From positions 1 to 64,000 of the forward strand of contig NZ_JAHLDM010000025.1 in NCBI RefSeq assembly GCF_018861295.1: a stretch of 64,000 nt of DNA, given 5' to 3'. This document shows positions 60,540-64,000 of the stretch, piece after piece (positions within the stretch are counted from its first letter, which is position 1; the number at the start of each line of letters is the position of its first letter). The stretch is from Clostridium_AD estertheticum_D. Lineage in GTDB: Bacteria > Bacillota > Clostridia > Clostridiales > Clostridiaceae. The translations under genes were made by a program, and so were the position numbers. The notes beneath the pieces are model-generated. The model did not search any database. It worked only from the letters and a program-made list of their open reading frames with translations, and had not been told where the DNA came from.

Positions 60540-61928
60540 TTAATTTCTGCCTTTTTTAAAATATAAGATAGAAATGATTAGTCCAATAATAATTAAAACT
60601 GATGATACTTCAAATGATATATTTACTCCATGAATACTAGCAAGTACTTGTGAAGTATTTTTATTATTCTTAGCTGCAGTTACCATAACAGTAACTAACA
60701 TAGCAGTTCCAGCAGCGGCAACCATCTGACGGAGCGTATTTATAATAGCAGTGCCGTGTGAAATGTACTTTTCATCAAGTGAACTAAGACCCCATGTTGT
60801 AAGTGGCATTACAAGAAAAGCTAGTCCTATCATTCTAAAACAATACATAATTGATAGGTAAATTAATGGTGTATTAGAACTTAAAAATGACAAAGCAAGT
60901 GTTCCTACTAATAAAAAAATCATACCCGTTATAAATACACTACGTGCACCATACTTATCAAGTAAGTGACCAGTCAAAGGGTTTAATACAGCCAATAATA
61001 AGGAACCTGGTAGCATTAACAATCCAGAATAAAATGCAGAATAGCCACGCATTGACTGAACATAAATTGGAATTATGACAATTGCTGATATCAGTGCCAT
61101 ATAAGTGAGTAAAATTAAAATAATACTAACTGTAAAATTATGATTTTTAAATACCCTAAGTTCTAGTAATGGTGTCTTAATTTTAAATTGCCTTAGAGTA
61201 AAGACTAAAAGACATATAACTCCAATAACAAAAGGAAGATAGGTACTTACACTTATCCAACCATAACTTCCTTCATTTGTCACCCCAAGCATAATTCCGC
61301 AAAATCCCAGTGCATATAAAATAAGAGATAAGATATCTAAATTGCTTTTCATTGTAGTTCCAATATTCTCAAGTAAAAAATATGCAGAGATTATAACTAG
61401 TATAGAAATAAAGGTCAAAATGTAAAACAAACTTCTCCACCCGAAAGAATCTACCAGCAAACCAGATAATGTCGGACCTATTGTTGGAGAAAATCCAACA
61501 ACGAGTCCGACTACACCCATAGCACGTCCTCTGCCTTCTATAGGGAATAACTTTAATACAACGACTTGCAGTAAGGGCATCATAACTCCAGCCCCAACAG
61601 CTTGAAGCATACGCGAAATTACCAGATAAATAAAGTTATTAGCGAACATCGAGATTATACAGCCTATTAGAAAAATAGACATAGAAAACATAAATAGTTT
61701 TCTTGTACTAAATCTATTAATTAAAAATGCAGTAGTAGCAGACATAATTCCCATAACCATCATATAAATTGTTGTAAGCCACTGGCCTATATTAGCCGTG
61801 ACTTTAAAATCTCTCATTATACTAGGCAAAGCAGCAGATAATAAACTCATACTAAGTGAGCTTATAAAGGCGCCTATCATAATAACAGCTATAATTAAAT
61901 TTCTTTTTTTACTACTTTCTAATTCCAT
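60540..61928 (-). CDS. DHA2-type MFS multidrug efflux transporter (EmrB/QacA-like)
   Basis: 462 residues, ~14 membrane helices. Signatures: helix 1-2 LSMSLLSAALPSIMRDF (the N-x-A-L-P region) and QWLTTIYMMVMG; motif C-like VVGFSPTIGPTLSGLLVD; the loop RGRAMGVVGLV. GGAGG precedes the ATG. By family it exports hydrophobic cations or drugs by proton antiport. A damaged MarR gene lies just upstream, so its usual repressor seems lost. Its middle is duplicated in the chimera at 56321-57223. Confidence 0.93.
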   Translation of the reverse strand: MELESSKKRNLIIAVIMIGAFISSLSMSLLSAALPSIMRDFKVTANIGQWLTTIYMMVMGIMSATTAFLINRFSTRKLFMFSMSIFLIGCIISMFANNFIYLVISRMLQAVGAGVMMPLLQVVVLKLFPIEGRGRAMGVVGLVVGFSPTIGPTLSGLLVDSFGWRSLFYILTFISILVIISAYFLLENIGTTMKSNLDILSLILYALGFCGIMLGVTNEGSYGWISVSTYLPFVIGVICLLVFTLRQFKIKTPLLELRVFKNHNFTVSIILILLTYMALISAIVIIPIYVQSMRGYSAFYSGLLMLPGSLLLAVLNPLTGHLLDKYGARSVFITGMIFLLVGTLALSFLSSNTPLIYLSIMYCFRMIGLAFLVMPLTTWGLSSLDEKYISHGTAIINTLRQMVAAAGTAMLVTVMVTAAKNNKNTSQVLASIHGVNISFEVSSVLIIIGLIISILYFKKGRN

Positions 61929-62003
61929 TATATATTCCTACCTCCTATTTACGCATACACCATCGATATGGCGTGCTGATAATGCCATTTCACAAAATAT
62001 ATA

Positions 62004-62212
62004 TTACCCATCCATTTTTTCTACAAGAATTTTCATATTATTCAGTGTTTCCTTTAACAATGTGAGATCATCTATATTAAATTTTTGCATACTTTTACAA
62101 AAGGCTGCTTTCATATTCTCTGTACGCTCTTGTAAAAAATCGTCTCCACTTTTAGTTAGCTCTAGATAGATCATTCTAAACCATTGTTTCCTTGCATAAT
62201 CTGCCTCTCATC
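62004..62212 (-). pseudogene. MarR regulator, C-terminal remnant
   Basis: Leftwards: ERQIMQGNNGLE, frameshift and stops, LELTKSGDDFLQERTENMKA, FNIDDLTLLKETLNNMKILV, ending EKMDG. That is the wing and dimerisation helix of a MarR protein. It sits ~75 bp before the MFS start, where a MarR repressor is usual. Confidence 0.65.
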
Positions 62213-62380
62213 CATTAAGTTGTACCATTTGTGTAACTACTGAAGCTGAAGGAGTTATCGTTGCAGGTAGACTGATAAGTAAAATCATCTTTCCACCAGA
62301 TACCAAATTTATCATTCCACTATATTTAATGATAATCAAAATGATAAATGGGAATATTATTATCTTAAAAATGGTAATCA
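62213..62380 (-). pseudogene. Membrane transporter remnant, possibly auxin-efflux-carrier type
   Basis: Leftwards: IIIFPFIILIIIKYSGMINL then LLISLPATITPSASVVTQMV. A hydrophobic helix followed by a P-S-rich loop is reminiscent of AEC permeases. It runs straight into the MarR fragment. Weak assignment. Confidence 0.35.
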
Positions 62381-62507
62381 TACTAAAAACCCCAAATAAT
62401 CTCCTGCGTTAAAACGTTCATTAATTGCCTTTTCATTTTTTAAAATTTTGTCAATAATAGCTTGCTGTCGAAAGTCATATTTTTTTCATGACAGTTATAT
62501 AAAAACA

Positions 62508-62545
62508 GGCTGCCACAGAACATTTCAATGTGTTCAATGGCAGCC
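62508..62545. terminator. Terminator hairpin before the NTF2-like gene end
   Basis: GGCTGCCA (62508-62515) pairs with TGGCAGCC (62538-62545) with an inner GAACA/TGTTC stem. It lies ~80 bp beyond the minus-strand stop at 62622. Confidence 0.65.
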
Positions 62546-62621
62546 ATCAGTTATGAACATAATAACTACTGATCTAATATCATAGTAAAAAACAGTGTGT
62601 AGTTTGAAAATCTCCTGATAC

Positions 62622-63080
62622 TTAAACAACCACTTTCGGTTTTTTTACATTAGGGGAGAACGGTGTGATTAAAGCCCATGTAGAATGAATGACATGCCAG
62701 CCACTTGCGTCTTTCTGGAAAATCTCAATAACGTTGTAATGCATTTCAATCATAGAGGTGTCCGCATGAAGCTGGAAAGTCAGGATTGCTATATCTTCAC
62801 CGAACTGAACTCTCGGAGCATGGAAATCGTAGCTATCAGCATGCATGTTTCCTTCGACGACAGTCTTCAGAAAATGTGCAACTTCTTCATAAGTATCTGC
62901 TCTCTCTTCAGTACCTGCATCAAAATAAGTGAAGTTGTCCTTGGACCAGAGATCTAGATAACCGGACATATCGCCTTTGAAAAACTTATCCAGTGCAACC
63001 TTTTCCATTCCTATAATTTCTTCTGCTAACTTCTGTTGCTCAGGTGTATAGCGTGCTTCATAAAATTTCTTATCTATCAT
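62622..63080 (-). CDS. NTF2-like (SnoaL/DUF4440-type) protein
   Basis: 152 residues. A helix-rich start (EQQKLAEEIIGMEKVALDKF) and cone-shaped barrel strands (FKGDMSGYLDLWSKDNFTYF, DIAILTFQLHADTSMIEMHY, NVIEIFQKDASGWHVIHSTW) are the pattern of stand-alone NTF2-like proteins. AGAGGT precedes the ATG. Members include isomerases and ligand-binding proteins; here the function is unknown. Confidence 0.8.
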   Translation of the reverse strand: MIDKKFYEARYTPEQQKLAEEIIGMEKVALDKFFKGDMSGYLDLWSKDNFTYFDAGTEERADTYEEVAHFLKTVVEGNMHADSYDFHAPRVQFGEDIAILTFQLHADTSMIEMHYNVIEIFQKDASGWHVIHSTWALITPFSPNVKKPKVVV

Positions 63081-63535
63081 TGTTTTACCTCTTTCTTTTT
63101 ATAAATTATATACAAGACTAAAGAAAAATTATTATACATTATTTGATACTGGATACTTCCTTTAGAATTGTTGAAGTTGTATAATCATTTTAGCCCAACG
63201 AACAGAATGGGTAAAGGTTAAATCAAGACTTTTAGTGATACTTTTCGGACATTTATATAATTTTAGAATAAAGGGGTTTATATAACGGTATCTGTTCGTC
63301 CTCCTGTGTTTATAATTATGTTTTTTCTCCCTATCATTTGCCAGAATTATTTTTTACATTGCAGTATATTCATATTGTTCAAGTGTAGATGTGGTAATAG
63401 CCAGATGATCAAATCCAATGAGTAGTTCAGCAAATACCTAGTTATTGTATTTCATCTCGGCAACCTGCACCCCACTATGTTTTTGAAAAAAGATAACAAA
63501 TAATTTCTACCTGTGTTGGTATACTATTCCATACA
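63081..63535. other. Gene-poor stretch with a short coding remnant
   Basis: Mostly AT-rich. On the minus strand at ~63354-63480 a frame reads VQVAEMKYNN, a TAG stop, then VFAELLIGFDHLAITTSTLE to a TAA. It could be a decayed VOC-like N-terminus (GFDHLAI) or a broken small peptide gene. No terminator stands out. Confidence 0.35.
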
Positions 63536-64000
63536 CTACATTTCTTTGCTTTCTATATGACTCTTCCAACATTGAGGATCTTCCGCATAGAAACTTCCAA
63601 AGGTGCCTTTAGCCACTGCTGGACAACCCCTACACCATGCCAAAAGTTCACATTCGGTACATTTGGTGAACTTTTGATACTGCCTGTAATCCTCTACTTT
63701 ACCAATCCACAGGTCCGCAAGGCGGTCATCAAATATATTCCCTACCTTTGATTCGGACACCCTGCGGCAGGCATATACCTCTCCGTCCGGCAAAATTGTC
63801 AGATGGCAATTTCCGCAGTTGCAGCCGCCATAAATCATTCCTTGCGTAGCATGTTCAGGAATTTCCCAAATGCCTTCTTCATACTCATACAGAGTCCAAA
63901 GATGATCCTTCCGATTGAACCAGGTCACACATGCGGGGTCATGTTCGTAAGATTTAAACTTTTTATAGCAAGCATCCAGCAGGTTTCGATATTCAAACGG
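63536..64000 (-). CDS. Radical SAM/SPASM domain protein, C-terminal part cut by window edge
   Basis: The frame is open to base 64000, so the radical SAM barrel lies outside. The GTG at 63928 is internal, not a start. The SPASM cysteines are clear: GCNCGNCHLTILPDGEVYAC, then VGNIFDDRLADLWIG, CTECELLAWCRGCP and DPQC. SPASM proteins carry auxiliary 4Fe-4S clusters and often modify ribosomal peptides or activate sulfatases. No precursor peptide is visible in the window. Confidence 0.88.
   Translation of the reverse strand, partial: PFEYRNLLDACYKKFKSYEHDPACVTWFNRKDHLWTLYEYEEGIWEIPEHATQGMIYGGCNCGNCHLTILPDGEVYACRRVSESKVGNIFDDRLADLWIGKVEDYRQYQKFTKCTECELLAWCRGCPAVAKGTFGSFYAEDPQCWKSHIESKEM

Overview
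The window looks like a chromosome of a low-GC Clostridium-type member of the Bacillota. Codons are AT-rich, ribosome binding sites are strong AGGAGG-type, and TTG/GTG starts are frequent. Families include VanZ, SdpI, LysE, HxlR, LysR, AraC and TetR proteins. I saw no rRNA, tRNA or CRISPR array. The sequence is a mosaic. About 1-37.4 kb is very AT-rich accessory DNA full of decayed mobile elements. About 37.5-64 kb is visibly richer in G+C and looks imported: it carries broken relaxase, ParB, integrase and IS110 genes next to intact repair- and defence-like genes.

Layout, left half. 0-4.4 kb: a serine recombinase C-terminus cut by the window edge, then three paralogous seven-helix membrane proteins (one dead) with two TetR regulators. 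4.8-6.9 kb: a divergent alpha/beta hydrolase and LysR pair. 7.2-16 kb: an IS91-like element with its own tyrosine recombinase, a relic of the same element, a second tyrosine recombinase, a possible SLATT membrane effector, and a divergent XRE-cupin/LysE pair. 16-22.8 kb: dispersed Tn3-family transposase and resolvase relics, and two ~1.4-kb direct repeats carrying small membrane-protein genes on either side of a hydrolase. 23-25.3 kb: ECF sigma factor, its membrane anti-sigma-like partner, and VanZ. 25.4-26.6 kb: a one-gene cassette bounded by perfect 37-bp inverted repeats. 27-36.6 kb: HxlR/flavin reductase, small membrane proteins, a NapH-like ferredoxin-type protein, a membrane LuxR regulator, a methyltransferase, an AraC/hydrolase pair, and two copies of a MITE inserted at different points in two copies of a dead methyltransferase gene.

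Layout, right half. 37.5-40 kb: SPL-like radical SAM protein, rarA and a hydrolase in one operon. 40-41.2 kb: an HxlR regulator followed by a YjbR-EVE gene with an in-frame stop. 42-44.6 kb: a type B carboxylesterase and a DUF5131 protein. 46-54 kb: a tight four-gene operon encoding a TerB-N/TerB-C protein, a BrxD-like P-loop ATPase, an Lhr-like DEAD/H helicase and a UvrA-like ABC ATPase. 55-64 kb: an esterase, a rarA/MFS chimera, a GNAT with a stand-alone adenylation enzyme, a second damaged YjbR-EVE gene, a DHA2-type MFS pump, an NTF2-like protein and the C-terminus of a radical SAM/SPASM protein.

The strongest new observation is that five promoters in the right half share one operator. Two GTACT-like half-sites lie 22 bp apart, overlapping a TTGATT-like -35 box, with a TATAAT-like -10 box 16-17 bp further on. 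These promoters precede the SPL/rarA operon, the carboxylesterase, the TerB/BrxD/helicase/UvrA operon, the esterase at 55.4 kb and the adenylation/GNAT pair. The one intact HxlR gene in this half sits beside the first site and is the obvious candidate regulator. Together the genes look like one co-regulated nucleic-acid-processing (repair or defence) island.
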